Source: Antrodiella citrinella
Taxonomy: Eukaryota > Basidiomycota > Agaricomycetes > Polyporales > Steccherinaceae
DNA length: 64,000 bases
Assembly: GCA_004802725.1 (NCBI GenBank)
Contig: SGPM01000145.1
Coordinates: 1 to 64,000, forward strand
Direction: 5' to 3'
A program made the position numbers and the translations under genes. Each line of letters opens with the position of its first letter. The first letter of the stretch is position 1. Below are positions 1 through 12,147 of this stretch, piece by piece. Under the pieces are notes generated by a model that ran no database searches, was not told the origin of the DNA, and worked only from the letters and a program-made list of their open reading frames with translations.

Positions 1-887
1 CTTCAAGGAGCGCTTCACCCACGCTGCGAGGCGGGCACTGCAGTCGCGTTCCGCCTTCTGTCTGCCTCGTTCTGACAACGTGGCTCATGACAGCGAATCT
101 GATCTCCTAGACGTGAGTTCCACTTAGCTTGAATTCTACTTTGAGGTTTACTGACGGATAAATGTGCAGTATGATTTCGACGAAACCTTTCTCGCAGAGG
201 TGTTAGATCGCGACTGGGAGGTTGTGCTACCAGATCACGGAAGTGGCGGTACCGAGACTCTCATTAGCAGGATCGAGTTTGAGAATGACAGTCAGTCTAT
301 GCCTCCCTTCGGTTCCAACGCAATGTCTAACAACATGCTTCATGTCGTTCCCAGAAATCAGGCACCAGCTTGTACCTGCTTTGACCAACGATCATCTCAA
401 CCTTGAACGAAAGCAGGAACTGATTCAAAAGAGCATTCAGGTAGGGTTTTTTCTCATAACCTCGTGTGTACCTGTCTAAACAGACAATCTATCTGCACAG
501 GTGCTACGAGAACTACAACGAGACAGTATGACAGCGTGTCGTGCTGCAAACTCGGAGTTCCTCTGTTTCGAGCTTGTGGTGTTTACAAGCACCGGACAGC
601 GCGCTCGTGAATGGGCTGAGGTACGACTCCTTCAACACGCTGCCATCACGAATTGTCCTAATGTCCGTTATGTCTACTAGATTCGCAAAGACATACAGCA
701 GCTCACAGCGGCGTTGATCCTCCAATCAAGCTTCACCATCGAGGAGGCAAGTTTATCTCGTGTTCGCTGGGCTACGATTATGAGTTGACCGTCTTCACAG
801 AGCCTCGACGCGCGGTCCGAGCATGTGAGACGACTGTCAGAGACTCTCGCTCAAGACGTGGCGACATTTCGCAACCACGGACTGTAA
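1..887 (+). CDS. 3' part of an unknown multi-exon gene (5' end outside window)
   Basis: I read six exons: to 112, 170-290, 355-440, 501-620, 681-746 and 801-887, ending in TAA. Every junction keeps the frame. Introns are 54-64 nt; the one at 291-354 has a GTCAGT donor and a TCTAAC-like branch site, and the one at 747-800 uses a GC-AG pair (GCAAGT donor). The roughly 170 visible residues are charged and look helical (for example IRKDIQQLTAALILQSSFTI), with no domain I recognise. The codon frame stays open back to base 2, so the start is outside the window. No function can be named. Confidence 0.7.
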
Positions 888-2693
888 ATCCACTTGCTGC
901 GTGGCGCAGTATATTATTATTTTCTTATGACGATGTTATCTCGTATGTTGTATGAAGAATGGTATGCATAGGTGACCGTCATCGCGACTACAATCTGAAC
1001 GCTCAACGTACGTGTAAATTATACCGAGACTAGAACGAGAATACCGTATTCCTACCAATAGTTCCACATCGATACCCAGCCCCGACACCCCGTGCTTCTT
1101 TCAGAGGATTTGTATGTCGTCTTCAATGGCATGAATCATGTTCGGGATGCCTTCCACGCGTTTAGCGGAGCTCTGCGACAACATGCAGGCTGTCAAGATT
1201 GAGTGTGAAGGCAGGAAGATCTATCTCACCGCCTGAGAAGATGAGATAGTGAGATAGGACAGCACTTCTCGGATTTGTAGGACGCGCGCAGCGATCTGTC
1301 ATTCGATGAAGTATTGGTAAGCAAGTGGTAACTAGGCAGAGCTCAGACTTCATTGCGACGCATGTTCAGCCGCCACATACATTCCCACAAGACTCGAAGT
1401 GTGCTGCCACAAGGACAGCGTCAGAAAGTTGAGCCTGAGGTTTCAGATGTTTCGCCCAGAATAGGATATGTCCCAGACGTCGCTTCCCGGATTGTGCTTG
1501 CAGCTGAGAGGAGACAGACCCTTTGCTGCTGCTACGAGAGAGGCTTTGTTCCAAACTCTGGCATTGATGTATCATGTTGGCGTATGAGTTACTGAATTTA
1601 TGAGAGGCCTATCTCTCAGTACTGAGTACATAACCAAGTTTTGTGGACAGCGCGAACGTACGTCCAATAATCGCGTCACTCTTTCTTTTTGTACATCCGT
1701 GCACGGGTCGTTGAGTGAAGCCGCCAAATCTTGCAAGTCCGAATCTAGTATGGAGAAGGATGTCCGTCAGAACTGGCACTCGCTCAGGCTCAGTGACCAT
1801 GGGAGCCAGGAGGAACTTACCAGTGATCAATTGCTGGACTTCCAGGATGGTCTCAGAATAAGGAGCCGCCATTTAGTGAAATGGTGATGGAGTAAAAAGT
1901 CGACGGAGGACGTTGGGTAGACTTGAAAGCGAGTAGCGGCACTACACCAAAAAATTAGTGTTACTGCCTTTTAAACGTGCCCTTCAGGCATAAGGTATAG
2001 ACTTCGATGACTTGGATGTGTTCCAAAAGCCTCGTGTGGAGTGCATGGTAGATGGTTCCCAGACGAAGTGTCCATACTCGACGGACGACCTTGGATGCTT
2101 GTGATGCGGTCAACGGTGGCGCCGGTATCGCTGGACGAGTGATTGAGGTCTCGGGGTCATTGTCCATCTACGCGTGTGATCTATGCGTTATGCGTCAGCT
2201 TGAGTTTCTCACCATTGCGCAATGCTCCCGGTGGTAAACATATCGAACCAAAATGAGAGGCCGTTGGGGATATCAGCTCCCAGGGACGGCCTCATTTCAA
2301 GCGCGCAGATCTGAACCTGCCCTCATACGGTCCGATGTTGAAGGACCTTGATCATGATTATGGTATGACGTATTGCGTTGAGGTGGATCCCTGAAGAACT
2401 TTGATCGACGCGAGGGAACCTTCGATCCCTGTCACAGCGTTTGTATGGGCAATCGAAGAACACTGGAATGACGAATCAATGAGAAAATACCGGAAAACAT
2501 ACAATCAGTACGACTAGAAACATGGCAAGAAGAGCAAGTACAACATAGCAGGGTCGATAACGGTGAAGGGTATATCATGCAGCGGAGTGTGTAAGAAGAC
2601 GAAAACGAAGCTGGAGAAGCTGAAGATTCGCAGGCGCGTAAGATTTCCCTTTCGACCTGCATGGAAGTACAACAATGCGCACCTCAAGACAGC
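888..2693. other. No confident gene; possible degenerate coding remnants
   Basis: About 1.8 kb between two genes. Only short open frames occur on either strand. Minus-strand 1961-2167 (68 codons) has a membrane-protein flavour, and 1366-1872 has overlapping short minus frames that could be a decayed gene, but I could not join them with convincing splice sites or name a family. Confidence 0.5.
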
Positions 2694-3879
2694 TCAGATT
2701 TGGTCTGCAGGGGCAAACGGAGAAAACAATTGTGATGCGGTACTGGATCCTGATCCAAACGTGAGGCCGGCAGGATTATGGTGATTGAAGTGGGCACGCG
2801 AGACCCGGGCGAAGTAGTCGCACATGTCTCCCTGATAACCACTTTCGCGCAGAGCCTCCTCCAGTAATGGCGACATATAAAATTTGGGCTTGTTCTTCCA
2901 GTGTCGTACGGTGTCGGCTCTGATTGAATGTTAGTTTCAGAAGACATCTATTGCCAGTGCATGATAACAAGCTCACCTTATGACGAAAAACATCATATAC
3001 GAGGGAACAGACTCGTCTCCACCCAGTGCCCGGACCTGCATGAGTACAGAAAGGTCAACGAGTAATTGAGAAAATAATGACCCATTGCGCGTACGTCGTC
3101 ATATATCTTCAGCGAGTGCTCGCTGTAACGTTTACGCGGATCTCTCGAAGGGGTCTTCCCTAAGTTAAACAGCAACGTGTTACACGAGTATTATCGGTGG
3201 TACTCCGTGGCGTACCTGTCTTCAATCGTCTGGCAGTAGGAACTGTTCGCGTTGGCCCTACACCAGTCAAACCCAAACCGCCGTACCCTCTCTCGTCTCG
3301 CATAGAGCTCTTGTGTCTGTAACGTGTAGTGTGTACATTACGGCCGCCCGACTCCCGTTCCTCTGCAAAGCTCTCCATGGACAGCGTAGAGCACGCCGAA
3401 TCGGGAGACATGGTGTCGTCAGGTATTGGTACATCCTATGAAGAGGAGACTGAATATTGGGTCGTTGCAATCAAACAGATCAGACGTACTGGAATAGAGA
3501 CATGAAGGAGCGGAGTTCCATACGCCGCTCCATGTCGGCGATCGATCGGGTAGGGGAGTGGCGGGTCGCAGATTCGAATGTGTCTCGCCGTGTTGGGAAG
3601 GAAGGAAGGATCGAGATGTGACTCCTGGAGACCGAAGGGAGATGCGCCGAAGTCAGAGACGGCAACGGATGGACTTGCATACGGATGATAGAACCCAGAT
3701 CCCGAAGGTGAAGAGGTGGGAGGAGGCGCCAAGGCGCCGAAAGAGAGTGGTGGTGGCATCATCAATGGAATATCGGCGTCGCGGGGACTTGTCCAACTCC
3801 GAGTCGTGGTAGCGACAGGCTCCAACGAGTAATTGTCGAAGAAGGATTCATGAACGAACTGCTGTGGTTCAGGATACAT
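2694..3879 (-). CDS. Unknown five-exon protein, about 319 residues
   Basis: Exons, 5' to 3' on the minus strand, are 3879-3490, 3435-3216, 3159-3095, 3035-2977 and 2919-2694. Phases match at all four junctions, giving 320 codons including the stop. The start is the first Met of the open frame; an untranslated exon upstream is possible. The N-terminal 130 residues are rich in Pro and Ser, like a disordered regulatory region. The middle is basic and Gly/Arg-containing. The C-terminal half looks folded: RYSEHSLKIYDDVRALGGDE is followed by a hydrophobic PSYMMFFVIR stretch and a conserved-looking RHWKNKPKFYMSPLLEEAL. I do not recognise the family. The gene is divergent from the plus-strand gene at 5171. 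Confidence 0.7.
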
Positions 3880-5170
3880 GAGCCGAAGATGTATGGTTTT
3901 TGGTAAACCTGCTCACCGTCGGATTCGAGCGACTTGTCGATTGGTTTTAACTAGCACAATCCGATCGAGGGCAATCCACCATGATCACGGCGCGCGCAAA
4001 CGACTTGTGGCCTCGCATGTGTCTCGTGTCGAGGTGCTCGTTTCAACATTGCATCGCCTCCGTAAATTTCCATGACGTGCTGTGGTCTGTGATGAGGGAA
4101 AACGAAGATATTGACACCGAGGGTGATTGACTCCCGGGCGTTGCAGGCTGCGAGGGGCGAAAAGACAGCGAGGTGGCCATTAGAAAGCGAAAAAGATGGG
4201 TACAAGATGGCTTGCTGTGTGCGCCGACTGATGAACTGTCTCTTCATGCTCTTTCCCAACTCTTTCCCAAGCACAACCGGTGCAAACATGTGCAAAACAT
4301 GATATTCCACGTGTTGGCGTCTAAGAGGCACGCAGTCAGATTGCCGCTTGGAGTACCGCGCAACGGTCGACCTTTTGGCCTTGAGGCAGGAAAAGCGACT
4401 TCCACCGCGACGTCGACCTCCTGCTACTGTACTTGCTTTTGCGATGTTCACGGCATTCCTTCGAGCTCGCTGTTCCACGCCACGTGCAAGCTGCATGCTT
4501 TCTTCACCTGGTCTCCTCTCATCCATATACGACGTAAATCTTGCCAGCTCTGATCTTGCTGTCCTGCGAACATGCTGCATGGCACTGCCTCCTGACCTCC
4601 GGGGTATACGTACTTCTACCTGTTACGAGAACTACAGACATTCCCCATCCTCTTTCTGTATGTGCCAAACACCACAGGACGTGGGTACTACTAGTAAGTG
4701 GCCAGTGATGGACAGTCGCAGCGGCACGGCCAGCACCGCCTTTCCATTGAAGCTGCCTTACTTTTTTATCAGACTCTAAAAGTGATCGTCGTCGCCATGT
4801 TCAAGCTTCACCGATCTGGTCAGCGGAATGTTACGCTCGGACTGTGAAGACCTCGGCGCTTCCATATGTCTCCTTATGGCCTTGGCGGGAGACGTAGCTC
4901 TCATTTACCACTTTCGGCTCCCCCAAAACTCGCTGTGGAATCCGTTTCATACGAGTACCGTATATCGAAATCTGCGTCCGGACATGTACAAGATTGGACG
5001 TCGTCCACACAACCCCCTTACGCGTTCTTGTCGTCCGTTGAAAGTGTCAACTCGTCCACCGGACATGTACCTTTGGAACGGACACACGCACGGACTCCTC
5101 GGTGTCGATTCCTTATAAAACCACGTCTTTCGTCTGTGTTATACTGATACCCCCGGATCAAGCCTAAACG
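3880..5170. other. Divergent intergenic region; long overlapping open frames not accepted
   Basis: Open frames exist on both strands at once (minus 3951-4580, plus 4348-4779). They overlap antisense in a locally CG-rich stretch, lack recognisable domains, and I found no splice sites that link either to a neighbour. The right end carries the promoter of the gene at 5171. Confidence 0.45.
5113..5120 (+). promoter_or_regulatory. TATA box of the gene at 5171
   Basis: TTATAAAA lies 51 bases upstream of the ATG at 5171, a normal distance for a fungal gene with a short leader. Confidence 0.6.
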
Positions 5171-5860
5171 ATGGCGTTCGCCAATGTCCCTCCCCCCAAA
5201 TCGCCATCCGAGGTCATGCAAGTACAGCTGAAACCGGCGGCCAGTGGCTGCATTTACATGGACGTCTCCCATAGTGATATTCGAAGCTTATCTGGTCAGT
5301 GTATGGGAGAGGTGATAACTTATTGAATGCTGACCGTAATGTTGCAGACATATCTTCTGTGACTATCTCTCCGCCAAGCGACGTTGGCTGCGTACATGAA
5401 GTACCCGTTTATGTGAGTGTATCAATGATCTCATAAGTATACGGGGTTTGCGAACTTACCCTGCGCTTTAGCTGTACAAGCTCGACTCCTTCACTGAGTC
5501 GTACACTTTGGCCATACGATCCGAGTAAGTCGATCACACATTAACCACTGGTGGTGTTTCTGACTTCGTCTGAAATGCAGCTCGTCATCCTCCTTGACGA
5601 TATACTCGTCGGGGTTGGTAGCTGACGCGAATCAGTCCTGCAAAGTTGATTTGCCAGACCTCATCAGTCGCGCGTTATTCCTCCGGAGCATAGGTGAACA
5701 TGCGCCGCGTTACGGTATTTCATCGGTTGGCGAGCTGGAGGAATGGGTACTCGTGGCCGAAGTATCCTACTACGAAGAATGCGCTAAGGAGGAGCGTATT
5801 CGTACCGTTGATTTGGATCATGCGGTCATGGCGCGACATGGCGGAGATGTCCCAGCCTGA
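5171..5860 (+). CDS. Unknown four-exon protein, about 173 residues
   Basis: Exons 5171-5294, 5348-5412, 5472-5524 and 5581-5860 join in frame, with introns of 53-59 nt bounded by GTCAGT, GTGAGT and GTAAGT donors and CAG or TAG acceptors. The ATG has a TATA box 51 bases upstream. The product starts MAFANVPPPKSPSEV and ends with an acidic/basic helical segment (YEECAKEERIRTVDLDHAVM). I see no signal peptide, membrane segment or catalytic motif, and no family is recognised. It could be a lineage-specific gene. Confidence 0.7.
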
Positions 5861-6730
5861 GCCGAGATACGACGCACCCCTAAAAGCTTAGATGGAAATC
5901 GGAGAAGGGGCATGTAGCATTGACTGGATGTTATGTTCTCCGGAAACCAGCGTGGTTCATCATTGTACTTATACGAACGATTTCCATTTTCACCATTTGG
6001 GCCTTGACGACGAGACAGCCGTATCCAATCTCACGGCTCAACGCGGTGCTTGATCCACATACATATTAACAGGAATTCGTCAGGGCCTTTCAAAGTTTCA
6101 CAGGCAAGGGTCATGGACATTGGCAGATACTTTCAACGGTCCTATCAATGTGTCATCTTGATGCTGGAAAGTTCCCTCTCGCCTTGAATCGTCCCCTGCA
6201 AGAGGTGAAGTCCCCCAATCTGTCCTCCGCACTATGAACAGATGAGTCCTGTAGGCTCTGGTATTCTGAATACTACATAACCAAAGGATCATGCATAGAT
6301 CGTACAGCGCCCGCGCTGAACGATCTGCAGGACTGGACACTGTAACAGTAGTTTCGCTTACGGACCCGGAAGAAAGACGACAACGCAACCACACGACCAT
6401 AGCATCCGTTCGTTGGTTTTCAAGTATCGTTCTAGTTGCAGGGCAGCTGCGCGTCATGACACCGCCGGATCTCCGCTAATCGGAGGAAACGCGTCCGCGG
6501 ACGAATCTTTGTCGTCCACACCGACTCGTCCACTCTCCACTCATTCATCTGTTCAGGTTCACAGTCCCGGACGATCGTCTTCCCGGACGTTCAAAACCCT
6601 TGCCCAAGACGGGCGGAGTCTCGGTGGCATATATACTGGATGGCGTGTCCGGTGAACCCCCATCATCTGGCTCTAACAACAGAACCTGCAAATTCGCTCA
6701 AACACAAAGCTGCCTCTCGTGAAATACCCA
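5861..6730. other. Intergenic; promoter region of the gene at 6731
   Basis: No coding structure seen. Short frames at 6098-6457 (minus) and 6413-6655 (plus) have no domain. A TATA-like element sits at 6629-6636. Confidence 0.5.
6629..6636 (+). promoter_or_regulatory. TATA-like element of the gene at 6731
   Basis: CATATATA lies about 95 bases upstream of the ATG at 6731. It is plausible by position and sequence only. Confidence 0.45.
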
Positions 6731-7745
6731 ATGTCTTACCAAATCGATGACAACCTCCCCACAATTCACCCGTTTTACTTGGAGGACACTATGTCGCGCT
6801 GCGCAATATCGTCCCCGGACTGTTTGACTACTATGCCAGCCGATGTGACCGACGATAATGCCTTCATGGAACAATATATGGTATCCGAATCCTTCTGCAC
6901 TCTGAACTTTAGCTACTGACGATATGAGCAGATATTCTCACCCGATCCATCTGTCGCACCAGAAGAAAGGACGGACATATTTTCGAGCTTCTACGCATCC
7001 AATTCGGCATATTCGTGTCCAACACCACTCCCTACAGCGTATGCAGGGATGGAGAGCGGCATTGACTTTGGACGGTCGGCGCGTCGGGGAAGAAGATTGC
7101 ACCACCCCAGCATCTATCATCCGATCACAGGGCTGAAGATCTCTATTGACGATAAGAGTGAGTCTCCTCTAAGTCGGGTGTTCCACACCATCTAACCTCG
7201 TATCTCAGAGGAGCGCCCTGAACGCAAGACATTCCACGACCGGTCTAATAGGATCATCGATATGGTATGTACACCTCTGTGCTCCAGTATGTCGATAACA
7301 CGATGCTCACAATACCTAAAGGTCAAACGTTCTGAGCCGAATGGAAAACAAGCCATAGTTTGTATGATCAGGTATACATCACTTGTACCGAATAAAAAAA
7401 CCAACTCACCCCTCCGCCAGAGCATCCTCGATCGCCAACCCTAAGAACAAAACCAAGTTCCACGCATCTCCCGGTCCCCTCGGAGACCTCATGCAAAGCA
7501 TAGACCTGCCTGGTATTCTTCACAACATCGCCGAGGTGCACCAATTTCGTAACAAGAAGCTGGAAGGATCCATGAATACAAACAAGCGAGCGCATCTAGA
7601 AGAGCGCATCCGCCGTGCGAAAGCAGAGATCGCCCGAGAGCACCTGGAACAGAAACGCCTCCAAGTCCTCATGCAGCGTCCACCTGCACCAACGGTCATC
7701 GATTACACCACCATTCTTGGTCACGGGTACGAGGGTTTGCAGTGA
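6731..7745 (+). CDS. Unknown five-exon protein with C-terminal coiled coil
   Basis: Exons 6731-6880, 6932-7157, 7209-7264, 7322-7371 and 7421-7745 splice in frame. An in-frame GTG twelve bases upstream is not used; the ATG at 6731 is the first Met. The N-terminal half is acidic and low in complexity (IDDNLPTIHPFYLEDT). The middle carries a basic patch (GRSARRGRRLHHPS), possibly for nucleic-acid binding or nuclear import. The last 60 residues form a strong heptad-like helix (HLEERIRRAKAEIAREHLEQ). No known domain is recognised. Confidence 0.72.
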
Positions 7746-8421
7746 TGAGGTAAGAATATTGGTTTCGTAGTGGTCAGGTACCACGCTAACGAGGGCGGGT
7801 GTAGGTGCTTGTGTACGCATCCACTAGTGTGGTTCGGTGTGGTCGGTGTGATTGCGGCTAGCTGATCAATCTCGTTAGGCTGATCTACTATGTTTTTCGT
7901 AGGCGAAGCGGCGGAGTTGTTCCCATAATTACGATGAATTGACTTACGTAGCATATGTTGATTCGGTAGATGATATTTCTTGAATGCACGCTCGAGCCAA
8001 GCACATTATTATGTCTTCATTTCGTGTGTCGAAGCAAGTGACAACGATGAGATGGGAGAAGGTGTGCACGACAGCGAGTCGCCGACGAAAGCAGTGTCAT
8101 CGATGAGATGGGAGAAGGTGTGCACGACAGCGAGTCGCCGACGAAAGCAGTGTCATCGACATCGATTCGTTGTTTGGCTTTATTGTACGGCGCTTTCCGT
8201 TGCCGTGAGCTGCCGATCGGTCCCGGGCCGAGCATGCTACCATCAATTCGGGAGTCGGTACGTGGTTGGCTGGATCCACTGGACGAATTTATATCGCGAC
8301 TGGCCACACGATAGCCTTGGTCAAACGAAAAAAGCTGCTCATTAATACCTCCTCACAAGCCTCGCAGGATCGCATGATCGGGAAAATGTGCTGTGGACGG
8401 TGGAGAAAGAGGAACAACAAG
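7746..8421. other. Intergenic with a 56-bp tandem duplication
   Basis: No gene is supported. Open frames at 7980-8345 on both strands are produced largely by the exact repeat at 8046-8157. Confidence 0.55.
8046..8157. repeat. Perfect 56-bp tandem duplication (two copies)
   Basis: Unit 8046-8101, starting GATGAGATGGGAGAAGG, is repeated without a mismatch at 8102-8157, plus two further matching bases. Perfect identity implies a recent duplication. The unit is not a multiple of three, so it shifts frames and argues against coding use. Confidence 0.9.
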
Positions 8422-9745
8422 TCACAAGACGCTGCTCAGGCTCGTTATGTGACCCATGATCTCCTGCACCACCCCTTCCATTGTCGGTCGGGCTGACGGC
8501 TCTTCGATCCAGCACCACTGCACGAGTTGCCATAGCCACTCCGGCATGGCTCGGGATTTCTCCCCTGTCACTGGTTGACTAGGACGACCACCCCTACTCA
8601 ACGACTTCATCATCATCAAGTCAGTCAGACCCGCAAACGGTCTATCCCCACTGTATATCTGTACAAGACTGAGATATATCGCGACGACGACGAGGTCGGA
8701 TGGAGCGCACCTCGATACACGTGCACGCGAAACTATAAACGTCGCACGCAAAGTTGGGTCGCTTGACGTCCTCCGATAGCTCTGGAGCAGCCCACGCCAA
8801 GGGAGCCAAACCACTGCGAGTACCCATTGTCCGCGTAGTTGCGTCCGCAAGTGAAGTGAGCCCGAAGTCGGTCAATCTGGCTCTATTTTCGGCGGTGATC
8901 AAGATGTTCTCGCCGCGTAGGTCGCCGTGCACGATGTGGTTATCGTGGAGGTATTTCAAGCCTTGCACGATATCGATGACCTACTAATATTCAGTTCTGA
9001 GATGTAGGTCTTCAATGTATGCGACGTACCCAAACAAGACGGTGCGTGTCTAGTTCATCACCCACGAGCGTCCGTATCGCCTTGTTGATGGTTCCCTTCT
9101 CTTCCCAATTTGAGATGACGGCGAGCCTCGATGGAAATAAGTTTGTGTCCACTCCTTGGAATGGTTGGATGTTGGGATGGCTAAGTTGTTTCCAGATGAT
9201 GATCTCGCGGAGGAGGGCTGGATAAAGCGTGGAATCTGAATCGAGGACACGCAAGACCTTCAGCGCCACATCCTGATCTGTCCATTTCCCCCGATAGACA
9301 TCTCCAAAAGCACCCGAACCGACAACTTTTGTTGACTCGAGTGAAACTCCCTGCTTATAGTAGCTATCTGGAAGGGCGTTGAAGGATGTAGCGCTTCTGA
9401 GTAGTAGACGGAGAGAGTCGGTGTGATATACAACAGTCTGTTCATTAATTATCGTCCGACTGCGATCAATCTCCTGTGTGCATTTACGATACTAGTGATC
9501 AGAAGTGGATCTGTAAGAGGACGAATGCTACTCACATCTTGCAGTTCCTGTAGTGCGCCCCCTACCGTCAGATTGGAGGGTGCATTTGCAAAGGCAACAT
9601 GGAGGTAATGATTTGGAGGTAAAGCTGCAAGCTTTTCATGGAGTAAGCTCCCCGGCCCATACGTAGTTGGTAGAGGGCCCGTTGTCAAAGGATCAATATT
9701 GACAGCGTTGTTGACTGCACCGAGTGTGTCCACTGTGTATGCCAT
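8422..9745 (-). CDS. Single-domain TKL-type protein kinase A, about 374 residues
   Basis: Exons, minus strand, are 9745-9536, 9437-9030, 8980-8711 and 8658-8422 (70, 136, 90 and 79 codons including stop), all phase 0. A short N-terminal helical module (VHE-like helix, then GGALQELQD) precedes the kinase. All catalytic elements are present: glycine loop GSGAFGDVYRGKW, lysine in DVALKVLR, helix-C Glu in LREIIIWKQL, catalytic loop HGDLRGEN with Asp and Asn (HGD replacing HRD), DFG, and APE in WAAPEL. By family knowledge it should phosphorylate Ser/Thr or Tyr on an unknown target. A 5' leader intron (GTGAGT...CACAG) probably lies just upstream. It is the close relative of kinase B and of the fourth domain of the four-domain gene at 29679. 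Confidence 0.88.
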
Positions 9746-10212
9746 GTCGCTATGGACTCTGTGAGGAAGGGGATAGCAACAAGACCAGGATCTACTCACT
9801 GATGGGACCATCTGTATTATAGACCATGTGAACAAACTCTCGTCGAAATGACAGTTCGAGACATGTTCTCACAGGACCAAATGTTCACACATAAATCCCA
9901 CGCAATGACAGTACCTTTTCAAAATGGTAGTATGTAGGCCCGAACTCCGTAGGGAGATCCCTTCATGATCATGAAGATTATCCATTCCGAGCCTGGCATC
10001 CTCTCCGGCAAAAGTTCGGCCTAGAGGCAGAGTGCGTAATTGCCAAGCTCTCAGATCTCAGCGATTATACAGTCATGTCGCTAGAGTCCCTGCATGCCTA
10101 TAGGAAGGTCCGATACCTTCCAGTTTACCAGCGAGTACAGCTTCAGGTTCTTGATATTAGAAACAAAGTGGGCACTGCAGAAAATCTAGACCAGAATGCA
10201 TTCCTTTCTGAC
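9746..10212. other. Intergenic between kinases A and B
   Basis: Nothing is supported. A 61-codon plus frame at 10075-10260 is short, overlaps the antisense end of kinase B and has no family features. Confidence 0.5.
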
Positions 10213-11495
10213 CTACGCATCATTCGTACTGGTTTCCACCACAAGTGGAGACGTAGCTAGGCTCTTGCCTATAGACAACATGTCCGGACGTTCCGCCGGA
10301 TTCTGTCTCCAGCATCGCTCCACCAGGTTCCAAAGCGCATCAGGCATTTCCTGAGACTTCCCTTTCCCGGCGCCAGGACGTTTGGGGCGTTCGCACTGCA
10401 CGATCACCTTCCGAACGATCTGCATCTCGGTCAGGTTCCCGAATGGCTTGCTGGCACTGTAGATCTAGAGACTTAGATATGAGCCAAACTCGTCTCGAAA
10501 GGCATGGTATTGGGAGACTGTACCTCAACACAAGTACACCCGAAGCTATAGACATCACATTCAAAGTTGGGTCGGGAGAGGCTCTCCAAGAGCTCAACGG
10601 CAGCCCAAGCGACGGGAATGAGCCCGCTTTTGGGCCCGTTCGTTCTAGTACTGGTATCCATCAGGGTGGTCAGACCGAAGTCTGTCAGGCGAGCATGACA
10701 CTGGTCGTCGATGAGGATATTATCACCACGTAGATCCCCGTGGACGATACGATGACGATGCAGATACTCCAAACCAGTTGCAATGTCTGTGATCTGTGCA
10801 TCGGTTAGGATCAATCTCGTCCGTAATTTCGCTTTCACTCACCCATCGTGGGCGAAAGATCATCAAAGTCGGGACATCGAACGAACGTATCGCGTCGTTG
10901 ATGGTCCCGTATTGCTCCCATTGGGACACAACGACCATCCGGGGTGCAAGGACTTCAGCGTTGACACCGAGGAATCGTTGGATGTTGGGATGATTGAGCT
11001 GCCGCCACATGACAATTTCTCGGAGGAACGCAGGATATTTCTGGTTGTCGTCATGAGATGGCGAGAGAAACATGCGATAGGTCTTCAAAGCGACATCACG
11101 GCCTTGCCATTTCGCTCTGAAGACGTCCCCGAAAGCACCTGTCCCCACGAGAGATCCTCTCTTCGCTGTAAAATCCACGTCACCGAGGTAGTATGAACGA
11201 GGAAGAGCCCGGAGCTCCCGCGCGCCTCTGAGTAAAAGTCGCAAGGCGTCTCTGCGATCACTCGAATGCTCCCCGTTTGCGTCAAGTATCTGTTACGGTA
11301 TCAGATCGGATAATGAATACATTGACTCTCAAGACAACTCACCTCCTGCAGTTCTTGCAGTATACGCTCAGCTGTCAAATCTGCAGGATCTGTCGCAACG
11401 GAGGGTTCACTAGCCATTTGGATACCGGGGCGGTACGGAAAGCGACGAGCTGCTTCGTGGACGAAGGCCCCGAAAGGACCTTCATCGCTCATCAT
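10213..11495 (-). CDS. Single-domain TKL-type protein kinase B, about 373 residues
   Basis: Exons, minus strand, are 11495-11343, 11289-10843, 10793-10524 and 10464-10213 (51, 149, 90 and 84 codons including stop), all phase 0 with GT-AG introns of 49-59 nt. The N-terminal helical module begins MMSDEGPFGAFVHEAARRF and ends ILQELQE, as in the other kinases here. Catalytic features are complete: GTGAFGDVFRAKW, Lys in DVALKTYR, LREIVMWRQL, HGDLRGDN, DFG. The APE position reads AVELL instead of APELL, so the activation-segment anchor keeps its Glu but loses its Pro. The last 15 residues after the C-lobe are unlike kinase A. It lies head-to-tail behind kinase A. Confidence 0.87.
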
Positions 11496-12147
11496 TAACT
11501 AGTCGTCAAAGATGACAATGGGTGCTGTTAACAGAATGGGACCGCTATGAGATTTGGGAGGACACAATTTGGTATTGAGGCCTGAGGGAGACGCACCGGA
11601 AGCGGAATTTGCTGATCCTGAATGTATAGCCTAGTACGTGAGACTTCTCGTCACACAGAGCAACAGGGCAGAAACAGGAAACTCGCGCGAGAGCATCCGA
11701 TTGTCGCATGAAGTATCATTGATAGAAACAATTCAAGCTGATAGTAAATGTGAAGCATAGGATTGGCAAATCGTAGGTGGTTGAGAATCCATTTCTGAGA
11801 GTTCAAAATTGACGCGTCCTGTCACACCAGTGATGAGTGACCTGCCACACTTCGTCAGTGTCACGTCCATTGTATGCGCGTGCCATGTAGTACTATAGAC
11901 TTGTATGATAACCCAAGTTGAACGTGAAGTACCTTTGACTCGACGGAAATTGTGATTAACCACGTTCATGCGGATGTTCTTATACCAAATGGGTGTCGAA
12001 TGAACTACTGCACGACGTGCACTGGTAAGAGTCTCAGAATGAGAAAAGTAATTTATTGTTGTCCGCACTTTATTTTACTAGTACACTGCTCCAACTTACA
12101 GTCTTTCCTTCCCTTTCCGCGTACAGTGACTTCAATAACTTTGAAGA
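11496..12147. other. Intergenic between two minus-strand genes
   Basis: It contains the leader of kinase B and the downstream flank of the NAD(P)-binding gene. The only long frame (minus 11733-12068) has no domain and no linked exons. Confidence 0.5.

Noticed and set aside
1961..2167. Membrane-protein-like minus frame (LGTIYHALHTRLLEHIQVIE)
   Set aside because: It resembles no segment well enough and has no linked exons; possibly a decayed gene.
3951..4580. 209-codon minus frame
   Set aside because: Antisense to another long plus frame, no domain, and no splice path into the gene at 3879; probably chance in CG-rich DNA.
10075..10260. 61-codon plus frame between kinases
   Set aside because: Partly antisense to kinase B's last exon; no support.
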